Assembly (NCBI RefSeq): GCF_964355755.1 | Contig: NC_092675.1 | Location: 5,798,312 to 5,862,311, forward strand | Length of the DNA stretch: 64,000 bases | Source of the DNA: Antedon mediterranea | Lineage: Eukaryota > Echinodermata > Crinoidea > Comatulida > Antedonidae | Direction: 5' to 3' | In this document: positions 35,238-46,700 of the stretch, piece after piece | Position numbering within the stretch: the first letter of the stretch is position 1 | How the letters are laid out: the number at the start of each line of letters is the position of its first letter | Position numbers and translations under genes: made by a program | Notes under the pieces: model-generated | Seen by the model: the letters and a program-made list of their open reading frames with translations, nothing else | Databases searched by the model: none | Told to the model about the DNA's origin: nothing

Positions 35238-36381
35238 TTTTTCTATGTTCTTCTTTCTTTCCACGATTTTTGTTCGCAGCGTATCTCTAATTCTGGGCAA
35301 CATATGATTGTATAACTTTGTCAAAAGATTGCCCTGTAGCTGTAGATGTGCAAGAAACTTTTTTTTTTGAATTACGAGTCGCGCAGCGTAAGTTACGCGC
35401 GATTTTGTGAATTTCAATGATTGATCATAGAATAAAAACTAAAAGTCATTTTGTATTGAAACTTGGGGAACATTTAAGTCACATAATGCGCAAACTTTCT
35501 ATGGATTAAAAATGGCATGTTTTACAAAAAGTTACGCGCGCACGCGAGTTTAAAATTTCAAAATGCGAAAAATTAATTTCTAATCAACTTTCTACGCGTT
35601 TCATGTCATTTTGAGCATTTCAAAAATTCCCACGCGTGCGCATTTTTTTTACGCCCGCGTGCGCATATAGCGCAAAAACTTCATTTTTTTGCTTGATTTT
35701 TGTTTTTCCTGTCTTTTTTAGTAAATTTACCAACTTTCAAACAATTTCGACATAAAATCACGTCATACGAGCACGTAGAATTAAACAATTTACGCGCATT
35801 TTTGATGAAAAAGTTCAAAAATTTGTCAACATTATGCCTTTTTTTAAACAGTCATAGATTCTAAACTACGTGGTGAACTTTTTTAAAATTACATATTCTG
35901 AATGTAGATGAGTTGTAGATATAGAATCATGCATCGATTTGGCTAACCGGACATTGTGACGTCATCGTATGGCCACACGAATATCAAATATAGGATTTTT
36001 GTCTCTTTCGTCATAGCTCATCACATTTAATAGAGCGCATCTCCACTTATCCGTATTCCATTTTCCCCCATTTTTATATATTGCCTAGGTCAATCAATTA
36101 TCTTTCGAATGATTCACCATTTTTATAATTGTTATGACGTCATCATGTCCAAAAGCGTCAATAACTTTGGTCACTTATTTTCACCTATTCTGCACTGTAT
36201 GTAGTACGTATACATTATATAGTGTATACCGTATATACTCAGACGTGACGCAAAATAGCGCGCTAACATTTTTTAAATGGCGTAATCGTTTTTCTGCGCG
36301 CAATATTCTAACTTATATCGTGCGCGTGGCTTGTGTGCTGCGGATAACCTAACTCGTACGTAGTGACGAGTTCAAATCTAG
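35238..36381 (+). mobile_element. Right part of the interrupted class A element
   Basis: Continues the element begun at 33977 from its T-run through the interior to CTAG at 36378-36381. Confidence 0.85.
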
Positions 36382-37533
36382 TATTTATTTCTTTCTTTCC
36401 ACACTTCTCTCCCATTTTTTGTGGGCAGCGTATCTCTAATTCTAGCCAACAGAAGATTGTATAACTTTGTCAAAAGATTGCCCTATATCTGTAGATGTGC
36501 AAGAAACTTTTTTTTTCAAATTTCGAGTCGCGCAGCGTAAGTTACGCGCGATTTTATGAATTTCAATTATTGATCATAGATTAAAAACCAAAAGTCATTT
36601 TGTATTGAAACTTGGTGAAAATTTAAGTCATATGAAGCGCAAACTTTCTGTAGATTAAATATGGCAGGTTGCGCAAAAAGTTACGCGCGCACGCGCGTTT
36701 AAAATTTCAAAATGCGAAAAATCAATTTCTAATCAACTTTCTACGCGTTTCATGTCATTTTGAGCATTTCAAAAATTCCCACGCTTGCGCACTTTTCTTA
36801 CGCGCACGTGCGCACGTAGCGCAAAAACATCTTTTTTTTGCTTGATTTTTGTTTTTTCTGTCTTTTATAATAAATTTATCAACTTTCAATCAATTTTGCC
36901 TTAAAATCTCGTCATACGAGCACGTAGAATTAAACAATTTGCGCGCAATTTTGATAAAAAAGTCTAAAAATTTGTCAAAATTATGCCTTTTTTTAAACAG
37001 TCATAGATTCTAAACTACGTGGTGAACTTTTTTGTAATTACATATTCTGGTAGTAGATGAGTTGTAGATATCGATTCATGTATCAATATGGCTAACAGTA
37101 CATTGTGACGTCATCGTATGGCTACTCGAATATAAAATATAGGATTTTTTTCTCTTTCGTATAGCTCATCACATTTAATAGAGCGCATCTCCTGTTATCC
37201 GTATTCCATTGCCCTCCATTTCTTTATATTGTCTAGGTCAATCAATTATCTTTCGCATGATTAACCATTTTAGAAATTGTGATGACGTCATCATGTCCAA
37301 AAGCGTCAATAACTTTGGTCACTTATTTTCACCTATTCTGCACTGTATGTAGTACGTATACAGTATATAGCGTATACCGTATATATTCAGACGTGACGAA
37401 AAATAGAGAGCACACTGAAATTGTTTCAATGACTTAATGGTTTTTCTGCGCGCAATATTTTAATGTATGACGTGCACGTGGCCTTTGCGCTGCGGATAAC
37501 CTAACTCGTCCGTAGTGACGAGTTCAAATCTAG
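36382..37533 (+). mobile_element. Class A element with alternative headless 5' start
   Basis: Starts TATTTATTTCTTTCTTTCCA like 32823, has a normal 3' end, and ends with CTAG at 37530-37533. The last part resembles 1-415. Confidence 0.8.
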
Positions 37534-39043
37534 TACTTCTTTCTTTCTGTCATTTTTGTGCGTCGTGTTTCTCTAAAACTTGTAAACAGAACATATCGTA
37601 ACTTTGTCAACATATCGAAATTTACGTGAACTTGTGCACCTCCTATTTTTGAATGACGTCAGAGTTGCGCAACGTGACTTACGCGCGATTTTATGAATTT
37701 CAATGATTGATCATAGACTAAAAACCAAACATAATTTTGTTTTGACACTTTGTGAAAATTTAAGTCATATCAAGCGCAAACTTTCTATGGATTAAAAATA
37801 GCATGTTCCACAAGAAGTTACGCGCGCACGCGCGTTTAAAATTTTAGAAAGCGAAAAATCAACTTCTAATCAACTTTCTATGCGTTTCATGTCATTTTGA
37901 GCATGTCAAAAATTCCCACGCGCGCGAAAATTTTTACGCACGCGGTGCACACGTAGCGTTAAAAGCATATTTTTTTCGCGTGATTTATGTTTTTTCAGCC
38001 TTTTCTAGTAATGTTACCAAATTTTAAACAATTTCGACTTAAAATTACGTCATACGAGCACGTCGAATTAGATAATTTGCACGCGTTTTTGGTGAAAAAG
38101 TTCAAAAATTCGTCAAAATTATGCCTATTTTTAAACATTCATAGATTCTAAACTACATGGGGAACTTTTTTTTAATTACATATTCTGGAAGTTGATGAGT
38201 TGTAGATATCGGATCATACATTAATATGGCTAACCGGACATTGTGACGTCATCGTATGGCCACGCGAATATAAAATATAGGATTTTTGTCTCTTTCGTCA
38301 TAGCTCATCACATTTAATAGAGCGCATCTCCACTTATTCGTTGTCCATTTTCACCCCGATTTTAATATATTCTAGGTCAATCAACTATCTTTTGCATGAA
38401 TTTAAAATTTTTTAATTTTTTTAACGTCATCATGCCTAAAAATTTAAATTACTTTGGTCATTAATTTCATCTTTACAGTAAATTTTAATCTGTTATAGCT
38501 CGTAAGAATAAAATGTGATAATCACGATTAAAACGTTTTCAGGAAGCTATTGTATTGTAGATACAAAATCATGTGAAAATTGTGCCAATCGAATGTTGTG
38601 ACGTCATCATATGGCCAGTTATATAAAAAAAGTCGTATTTTCATCTTTTGCGTTATATTTCATTACATTTAAAAGAGCGGGCATCAATATTTCACGTATT
38701 CAAATTTCTTCTACACGTTAATATGTTGTTGCTGAGATAATTTCATTCTGAAATTTCTACTTTTGCATTTCATTTTGAAGCCGTCAAGATGTTAAAAATT
38801 ACAATAAAATACGGGTCCCGTAATTTCACCTATTTTACACTGTTTGTGATATGTATACAGATTGTACTGTGTATACTATGTATATGACACAAAATAACAG
38901 AATTCAGAAATAACATTTCATATTCTTCAGTTCAGGTCATAATGCCTTAATATTTTTCTGTGTGCAATATTCTAACGTATGACGTGCACGTGGCGTTTGT
39001 CGAGCGGATAACTAACTCGTCAAAGTGACGAGTTTCATGTCTA
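37534..39043 (+). mobile_element. Class C non-autonomous Helitron-like element, headless
   Basis: About 1.5 kb, starting TACTTCTTTCTTTCTGTC. Longer than class A because of an extra internal segment (about 38,440-38,990) with GTAAATTTTAATCTGTTATAG and TGACGTCATCATATGGCCAG. The 3' end is class C: AGCGGATAACTAACTCGTCA, then the hairpin, TTTCATGTCTAG, with CTAG at 39040-39043. Confidence 0.8.
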
Positions 39044-40634
39044 GTTAGTTATCCGCTTAGTAGCGGATAACTCCTTGTAATCGTCCTGTTTCATCAAATT
39101 TTTTTTCTGTATTATACTTCTTTCTTTCTGTCATTTTTGTGCGTCGCGTTTCTCTAAAACGTGTAGACAGAACATATCGTAACTTTGTCAACATATCGAC
39201 ATTTATGTGAACTTGTGCACCTCCTATTTTTGAATGACGTCAGAGTTGCGCAACGTGACTTACGTGCGATTTTATGAATTTCAATGATTGATCATAGACT
39301 AAAAACCAAACATAATTTTGTTTTGAAACTTTGTGAAAATTTAAGTCATATCAAGCGCAAACTTTCTATGGATTAAAAATAGCATGTTTCACAAAAAGTT
39401 ACGCGCGCACGCGCGTTTAAAATTTTAACGTGCGAAATATAAACTTCTAATCAACTTTCTATGCGTTTCATGTCATTTTGAGCATGTCAAAAATTCCCAC
39501 GCGCGCGAACAATTTTACGCACGCGGTGCACACGTAGCGTTAAAAACATATTTTTTTCGCGTGATTTATGTTTTTTCAGCCTTTTCTAGTAATGTTACCA
39601 AATTTTAAACAATTTCGACTTAAAATTACGTCATACGAGCACGTCGATTTAGATAATTTGCACGCGTATTTGGTGAAAAAGTTCAAAAATTCGTCAAAAT
39701 TATGCCTATTTTTAAACAGTCATAGATTCTAAACTACATGGAGAACTTTTTTTTAATTACATATTCTGGAAGTTAATGAGTTGTAGATTTTGAATCATGC
39801 ATTAATATGGCTAACCGGACATTGTGACGTCACCGTATGCCCACGCGAATATAAAATATAGGATTTTTGTATCTTTCATCATAGCGCATGACATTTAATA
39901 GAGCGCATCTCCAATTATCTGTTTTCCATTTTTACCCCGATTTTTATATTATCTAGGTCAATCAACTATCTTTCGTATGAGTTAAAAATATTTTAATATT
40001 TATGACGTCATCATGTCTAAAAATGTAAATAACGTGGGTCACTTATTTTCGTCCTTACAGTAAATTTCAATCTGTTATAGCTCGTCAGAATAAAACGTGA
40101 TAATCATGATTAAAACGTTTTCTGGAAGCTATTGGATTGTAGATACGAATTTATGTAAACATTTTCCCAATCGGATCTTGTGACGTCATCATATGGCCAG
40201 TTGAATAAAAAAAGTCGTATTTTCATATTTTTCGTCATAGTTCATTATATTCAAAAGAGCGCGCATCAATATTAAACGTATTCAAATTTCTTCTACACGT
40301 TAATATGTTGTTGCTGAGATAATTTCCTTCCGAAATTGCTATCTTAGTGTTTCATCTTGATACCGTCGCCATGTTACAAATTTGAATAAATGGCAGGTCC
40401 CGTAATTTCACCTCTTCTACACTGTATGTAACATGTATACAGATTATACTGTTTTCATGTATATACTATATGACACAAAATTGACAGAATTCAGCACTAA
40501 CAACATATCATATTCTTCAGATCAGGTCATAATGCCATAATTTTTTTCTGTGTGCAATATTCTAACGTATGACGTGCACGTGGCGTTTGTCGTGCGGATA
40601 ACTAACTCGTCAAAGTGACGAGTTACATGTCTAG
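39044..40634 (+). mobile_element. Class C non-autonomous Helitron-like element, full length
   Basis: The 5' hairpin has arms AGTTATCCGCT and AGCGGATAACT with loop TAGT, followed by CCTTGTAATCGTCCTGTTTC and a T-run. The 3' arm GCGGATAACTAA matches it. Ends with CTAG at 40631-40634. About 1.6 kb. Confidence 0.85.
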
Positions 40635-42186
40635 TTCTTCTTTCCTTCCTTCCTTTTTGTGAGTCGCGTTTCTCTAAAATGTGTAAACATAACATTTCAT
40701 AACTTTGACAACATATGGGCATTTACGTGAAGTTGTGCACCTCCTATTTTTGAATGACGTCATAGTTGCGCAACGTGACTTACGCGCAATTTTATGAATT
40801 TCAATGATTGATCATAGATTAAAAACCAAAAGTCATTTAGTATTGACACTTTGACAAAATTTAAGTCATATCAGGGGCAAACTTTCTACGGATTAAAAAT
40901 GGCATGTTTCACAAGAAGTTACGCGCGCACGCGCATTTAAAATTTCAAAATGCGCAAAATTAATTTCTAATCAACTTTTTACGCGTTTCATGTCATTTTG
41001 AGCATGTCAAAAATTCCCACGGGCGCGCGATTTTTTACGCACGCGGTGCGCACGTAGCGATAAAAACATATTTTTTTCTCTTGAATTATATTTTTCAAGC
41101 CTTTCCTAGTAATTTTGAAAACAATTTAGAACTTTTCCAGTTTAAATAACGCCATACGAACACGTTGAATTAGACAATTTGTGCGCGTTTTTTATGAAAA
41201 AGCTTAAAAAATCATCAAAATAATGTCTTTTTTTAAACAGTCATAGTTTCTAAAGTAAACCGTGAACCGTTTATTTTTATTACAAAATCTAGAAGTTGAT
41301 GAGTTGCAGATATCGGATCATGCATCGATAAGGCTAAAAAAACATTGTGACGTAATCGTATGGCCACACGAATGTAAAATATAGGATTTTTGTCTGTTTC
41401 GTTATTGCTCATCACATTCAATGGAGCGCATCACGCTTATCTGTATTCCTTTTTCTCCTATATTTATATATTGTCTAGGTTAATCAACTTTCTTTAGCAT
41501 GAGATAAAAATATTTTAATTTTTATAACGTCATCATGCCTAAAAATTTTAATTACGTGGGTCATTAATTTCATCTTTACAGTAAATTTTAATCTGTAATA
41601 GCTCGTAAGAATAAAATGTGATAATCACGATTAAAACGTTTTCTGGAAGCTATAGGATTGTAGATACGAATTCATGTAAACATTTTGCCAATCGGATGTT
41701 GTGACGTCATCATATTGCCAGTTGAATAAAAAAAGTCGTATTTTCATATTTTGCGTAATAGTTCATCACATTTAAATGTGCGCGCACCAACATTTTACGT
41801 ATTCAAATTTCTTCTACACGTTAATATGTTGTTGCTAAGATAATTTTCTTCAGAAATTGCTATCGTTGTGTTGTTTTTTTTAAGACGTCATCATGTTAAA
41901 TATTTGAATTAAAGGCAGGTCCCATAATTCAGTTAATATGTCATATAATAATACAGTAGTACAATGTACACCAGCATAGTCTCTGATGTGAGCAAATTGT
42001 TGTTTGCCGCCCTCTGTATCATGTAGAATTAATGTCTCCTTTTATACACAGTGTACTGTATAATTATAATAGGCTACAAGGCGAAAATACAGGACCACCT
42101 CTTATTATAGTTTTTAACGTATGACGTGCACGTGGCATCTGTCGTGCGGATAACTAACTCGTCAAAGTGACGAGTTTCATGTCTAG
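40635..42186 (+). mobile_element. Class C non-autonomous Helitron-like element, headless
   Basis: Starts TTCTTCTTTCCTTCCTTCC, keeps the class C interior with the extra segment, is disturbed between about 41,930 and 42,110 by unrelated AT-rich sequence, and ends with the class C hairpin and CTAG at 42183-42186. Last element of the right array. Confidence 0.8.
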
Positions 42187-42936
42187 TTTTATTTATTATT
42201 ATTTGTGATATAATATGACGAACGAATAAAAGCGGTAGTTTACACTACAAAATAGAGCAAAAACGATAATGGTTATGATTATAATTCAAAATACAATGTT
42301 ATTAACTTGCGAGTCAAGTCAAGTCAATGTCCTACCACAGACACATTAAATTGGTTGTTTAGTAGGCCTGTACTAAATGTACAAACAACAATTGTCAAAG
42401 GAAAAGTTTACAGAATGATCAGATCATAATCACGTTGCTATTTGACTTATATACCATATACCTTTTTATCAACAGTACGCTGTATAAACAATAATAACCT
42501 ATTATAATTGCTTAACATTATTGATGAACGGGTAAAGTACGGTATAACAAGTTTGACTTTGTATGAATAGAGAATTCGAATTGGTTACACCGTGTCGCCA
42601 AAGAGTAAATTACATTAATATCAATATCAAGGTAGGCTATGTGTACTTTTTAAAATATTATAAGTGTATTAACATTCCCAGAAATTTATAAGCACGTTTA
42701 AATAAATAATAATACCAGTAAATAATTAATGTCCTGACACAACAGGTATATTTACCCTACTTTACTCAATTCATTTTTAAAAGAAATTTATATCATCGTA
42801 AAGACTATGTATTAGGCCTGAACAGTATTTTCAGTGTAGTTTATAACGAACACTTTTTTTTTGCTTGTTGGTTGGAATATCCACTGTAATACATAATATT
42901 ACTTTTTTTAAGGATAATATGAGAACAGAAGCGACA
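42187..42936 (+). promoter_or_regulatory. Duplicated upstream region of F1a
   Basis: Homologous to the upstream regions of F1c (about 52,990-53,698) and, in part, F1b (about 50,515-50,969). Shared blocks include ACGAATAAAAGCGGTAGTTT, CAACAATTGTCAAAGGAAAA and CATTCCCAGAA. Just before the start codon there is a splice-acceptor-like TTTTTTTAAG (AG at 42911-42912), where F1b and F1c have a stronger TTTTCAG or TTTTTAG. An upstream 5' untranslated exon is therefore likely for the family. Confidence 0.5.
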
Positions 42937-43870
42937 ATGTATGGAACTAGATGTAAATTTACATACATACTTATCATTGTACTATTCTGCTGCCAGAACA
43001 GTTTATCTGTTAGATTTGCCTATCAACCAATGGACTATTCAGTAGTAGAAAAGGGAGAAGCATACGTGACCTGTCTTTTTAGAGATATCTCAGAAGAAAT
43101 GGAACGTAATTACGACGTCATCTGGACCAAAGGTTCTAATACATTATCAGCGAACCAAGTAATGGATTCGATATGGAACGTATTACTATTCACAATCAAT
43201 ATGACAATGCAAGACACTTTTTGAGGATTGATCCAGTCAAAAGAGAAGATGCAGGAGATTACAAATGTTATTTTAAATATAATGGCAATATCCTGCTCAC
43301 TTCAAGTATTGGGAAGCTTACTGTACGTGAAATACCATCAGATGAATATCCAATCGTAAGGTTTAAGAAGTCATCTTACAATATTGGAGAGGTTTTCGTT
43401 GTGTATTGCTTATGTGAAAAGATAACCCCTGAACCAGAGTTAAAATGGGACAAAAAATTACAATTTTCGAGTGTACGTGATAATTGGCCAATTACAGCAA
43501 ATGATACACATATCTGGATTGCAGAATCGGAAACAGCAACAACCCTTACAAATGGCTCTTATTACGTCTGTAGTTTAAAAGTACCAGATGAAATTGCTCC
43601 AAGATATAGTGAAAGCAAACTACTTCATGTCATAAATGATTTTAAGGAGTCAACTACCGTGGAATTACCAAAACAAAACGTGTTTTGTTGACAACAAATC
43701 GGCCTACAACAGTATCACAGATAGTTGATCGAGAATATGACAAACTTATAAAGCACATTATTGTTGTCCTTTCTGTTTTCTTTCTCATTTTTGTCTTACT
43801 TATCTTATTGTTATTATACCTATTTTTACTCATAAAGGCTAAGGCCAACAACGCCTCAACCATAGATTAG
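42937..43870 (+). pseudogene. F1a: two-Ig-domain receptor pseudogene
   Basis: Paralogue of F1c. The start MYGTRCKFTYI begins a signal peptide, followed by a V-type Ig domain (VTCLF; VIWTKG) and a second Ig domain (YCLCE; LKWD; YYVC). Two breaks are visible. At about 43,134-43,140 F1a has TTCTAAT where F1c has GGCTT, a net +2 shift inside the first Ig domain. Near 43,680 the frame ends soon after PKQNVF, and the stalk, membrane segment (IIVVLSVFFLIFVLLILLLL) and short tail (KAKANNASTID) continue in another frame to 43870. Its tail is far shorter than that of F1c. A candidate AATAAA lies at 44074-44079. As written it cannot give a full receptor, and rescue by splicing looks unlikely. Confidence 0.8.
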
Positions 43871-43871
43871 A

Positions 43872-43975
43872 AGACATTATTTTTGTGACTTGAACCGGAT
43901 GGGACACATCATAATTTTATTTTTCACATGAAAAATGGCCAATTATATCAAACGATACACAGTACTACACTGGAC
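43872..43975 (+). pseudogene. Relic of an F1b-type second Ig domain
   Basis: Sequences such as ACATTATTTTTGTGACTTG, ATTTTATTTTTCACATGAAA and ATGGCCAATTATATCAAA match F1b around 51,417-51,535, with an internal deletion. It sits just past the F1a stop, so a second F1-type gene or a recombination scar once lay here. Confidence 0.65.
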
Positions 43976-44865
43976 ATTCATGATGTCGTTGACCCGTAAG
44001 ATGAATGACATACTGGTGATGTCATTCGTTATATGTTGGATAGTTCCATTATTTATTATGAGTATTATATTATAATAAACTATGCTATGTAAAAACTTGT
44101 TGTACTCGGTTTATTCACATTTTTTGTTTCAAACTTTGTGTTTTTAAGAAAAAAAACACATTTTAAAAATGTTTTTTCTTTTATTTTCTAGAAAATAAAA
44201 CGTTTTAAAAAATTAAACAAATTATTAAATCTTATTTGTATTATTAGTAAAAACTGCGCGTTTAGGAAATTGTTCTGCATCCCAGCATTTTTTACAAATC
44301 TCTTCTGTTCTCCACCACTACTCTAAATATAGATAAGTGAATAAAAAAACATACTAACATCGGTCCGTAAGATGTTTATAATCTATTCATGAATTGTTTA
44401 ATAAGTGAAAGGAGTTGGTACCGCTTTTTTCGCCTTCGGCAGGCAATTTTCATAGCACCATCTATTGTTGATGTATTAGATGTATTATAAAACCTGATAT
44501 TTCATTTTGGGAGGTCTGCCAATAGTATAATTATAAAACATGTAAGTCTGAATGAGAAATATAAATGTGGTATCGTCTGCTAAGTAAATAACCTGTATTA
44601 ACACAACAAAATGGAATTGAATTCAATACATCTAATGAAATAAATCGTCACTTCTCCGTGTATTTCTCTATAAGGGTTATTCATTTTGTATCATCATTTG
44701 ACAATGATGTTTAATCATCCGCCGCATAATATTGAGGAGTGATTTCAAAGTAAGGTACCTTACACTATCAATCTTAAGTTACAAAAGTAAATAAATAAAA
44801 AAAAATACACAAACAATTACTGACCGACCGACCGATTAACCAACCGAATTTGCTGAAAAGGTTTT
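43976..44865. other. Intergenic spacer with a small F2 relic
   Basis: Mostly AT-rich and without a gene, but 44,230-44,290 matches the minus-strand F2 Ig2 coding region (see separate entry). This stretch has no counterpart in the second segmental copy, where 54,836-55,490 differs. Confidence 0.5.
44230..44290 (-). pseudogene. Relic of an F2 second Ig domain
   Basis: GTTTAGGAAATTGTTCTGCA and CTTATTTGTATTATTAGTAA match F2a/F2b at about 46,166-46,230 and 48,298-48,360, the region coding for WDAEQFPKHTVF. Only about 60 bases survive. Confidence 0.65.
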
Positions 44866-45636
44866 TCAATTGTACTCGCCTCCTATGTCAGAAAAATTAA
44901 GCATAAAGTGTATAGATAATCATTTTTATTCAGATTAAAATGACGAATTATAGCACTTTCCAAACAAAGCTTTTGTATATAACCTGCAAGATACTCCATA
45001 TTATTTTCTTTTAAGCAAAAATAAAATTGAGTTGATATTTAAGTAAAAGCAATTATTTAAATAAGATAACATTTATTCTAATAATAAAAAACACCAAGGC
45101 GAATTTGCTGTAATGGGCCAAGAGAAACACGTCAAAAAATAATATTTATATAAGAGTCAACTGATACATGGGTGACATCACCAGAAAAAATAAAATACTA
45201 TATTTCATGAGTTTCAGTATTTAGTTTTTATGAACGATTGGCATCAACTATTTATTAGAAAAAGAAACATTATGTCTTTTGATTTATTTATAAAACTCTT
45301 CAAATTATTGTTTCAGTATTCATTGCATTGCAGTGATGTGTCAAAAATTCAGTACGAGGAAGCCTATGACAGTCAATAGAGGAATAGGCTAAACCAACTA
45401 AGATGTTGTAATTAAGTTGCTTATTGAATGATGGAAATGAAAACGTAAAAGTTTAACAATTTTAAGATTATACGCATCAGCATTTAAAACAGGATTTGTC
45501 TCAGTAGCTACAGTTTTAAAAAATAATTAAACTTGAAATAACTAAAACGCATTAGAACAAAAATATTTGTACTTAAACTACCACGTTCACATATCAGTCA
45601 CGTCAATTTAACGTTAGCACACAAATTATGGATAAT

Positions 45637-46700
45637 TTACGGACTTGTACTTTTGTCAAAATATCTCAGACACTGCAAGATAGTAGTTATGATAAGATAA
45701 AGAAACATGATTGACTGAACTGATAGGAGAAGTATTGTAATAATAGAATTCACAAAAGTTTTAGATGTCTGCGGAGGCTGGGATTCATCAGACGTGAGAG
45801 TTTTCTCAGAAGCGTAAGGAACTTTAGTGCTGGTTTCTTCGAATTCCTCTATCTGCATGGTCTTCGTCGTTGATTTCAAAATATCTCCAACGTTCACTGT
45901 AGGCCTACACGTTATATTTTCTCCTTGCATTTCACAAGAAACACGTCTGATAAACGTGTTGGATAAATTAGCTTGTATTGCATCATTTGTTGAATTCCAT
46001 CGAAATTGTATTTCTGTTGCGTTAATGTTGACCACAATACGACGTTTTAAAACAATGGTACGGTAGATGTACACACATGTGGTACGTTATCGGTTGTCAT
46101 TGTGCATGTGTATTCAGTTCCCTCATCTCTATCCATTGCTATGAAAATAGCACTACTAATAACCTTGTTCTTATTTGTAGTATTACTAAAAACTGTGTGT
46201 TTAGGAAATTGTTCCGCATCCCAGTACAGTTTTAAAGATGGATATGGGTATGTTTCACAATTTAATGTGACATTGTCACTGACGAAGTACTTTGGTTTTG
46301 AAGGGCTACATTCCGGTTCTGAAGGAATTGGCAGCACTACTAGTTGCATCTTACCGGAATCAACAAGTAATCCATTGCCTTGATATATGCATTCGTACAC
46401 GCCACTGTCTGTTTCAATTAGGTGTGAAAGAACAACTTCTAGCCTCAATGTACTTCTTAACATTGACACTACAGATCTGTTAGTGTTAATTTCTACATAA
46501 TTTTTCTTCCATATTGTATTTTTGATGACCGTTTGTTCTTCAAATCCTTTATCAATATCAAAATCACAGTAAAATGTAAACTCTTTACCGGCAACAGCAT
46601 AACTAATACCACTTCCCGGATAGCACTGTAGAATGTCAGTTGAGCTAATAATGGACAAGAAAAGAAACAGATAAATGAGAACCTTTAACAAACGACTCAT
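45637..46700 (-). pseudogene. F2a: Ig-domain receptor pseudogene with a 5-base insertion
   Basis: Counterpart of F2c. It starts at MSRLLKVLIYLFLFLSII (signal peptide) and carries Ig1 (YCDF, IWKK, DSGVYEC) and Ig2 (LNCET, LYWD, EYTC). A 5-base insertion at about 46,057-46,062 (GTACGGTAG versus GTAG in the paralogues) shifts the frame after CTSTV, and the rest resumes in another frame to the membrane segment and tail ending DKSTSP. It also lacks the 34-residue Ig3 segment present in F2c and four residues (FCEA/FGEA). The 5' half matches F2c, the middle matches F2b/F2d, and the last residues match F2c again, suggesting gene conversion. Confidence 0.8.
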
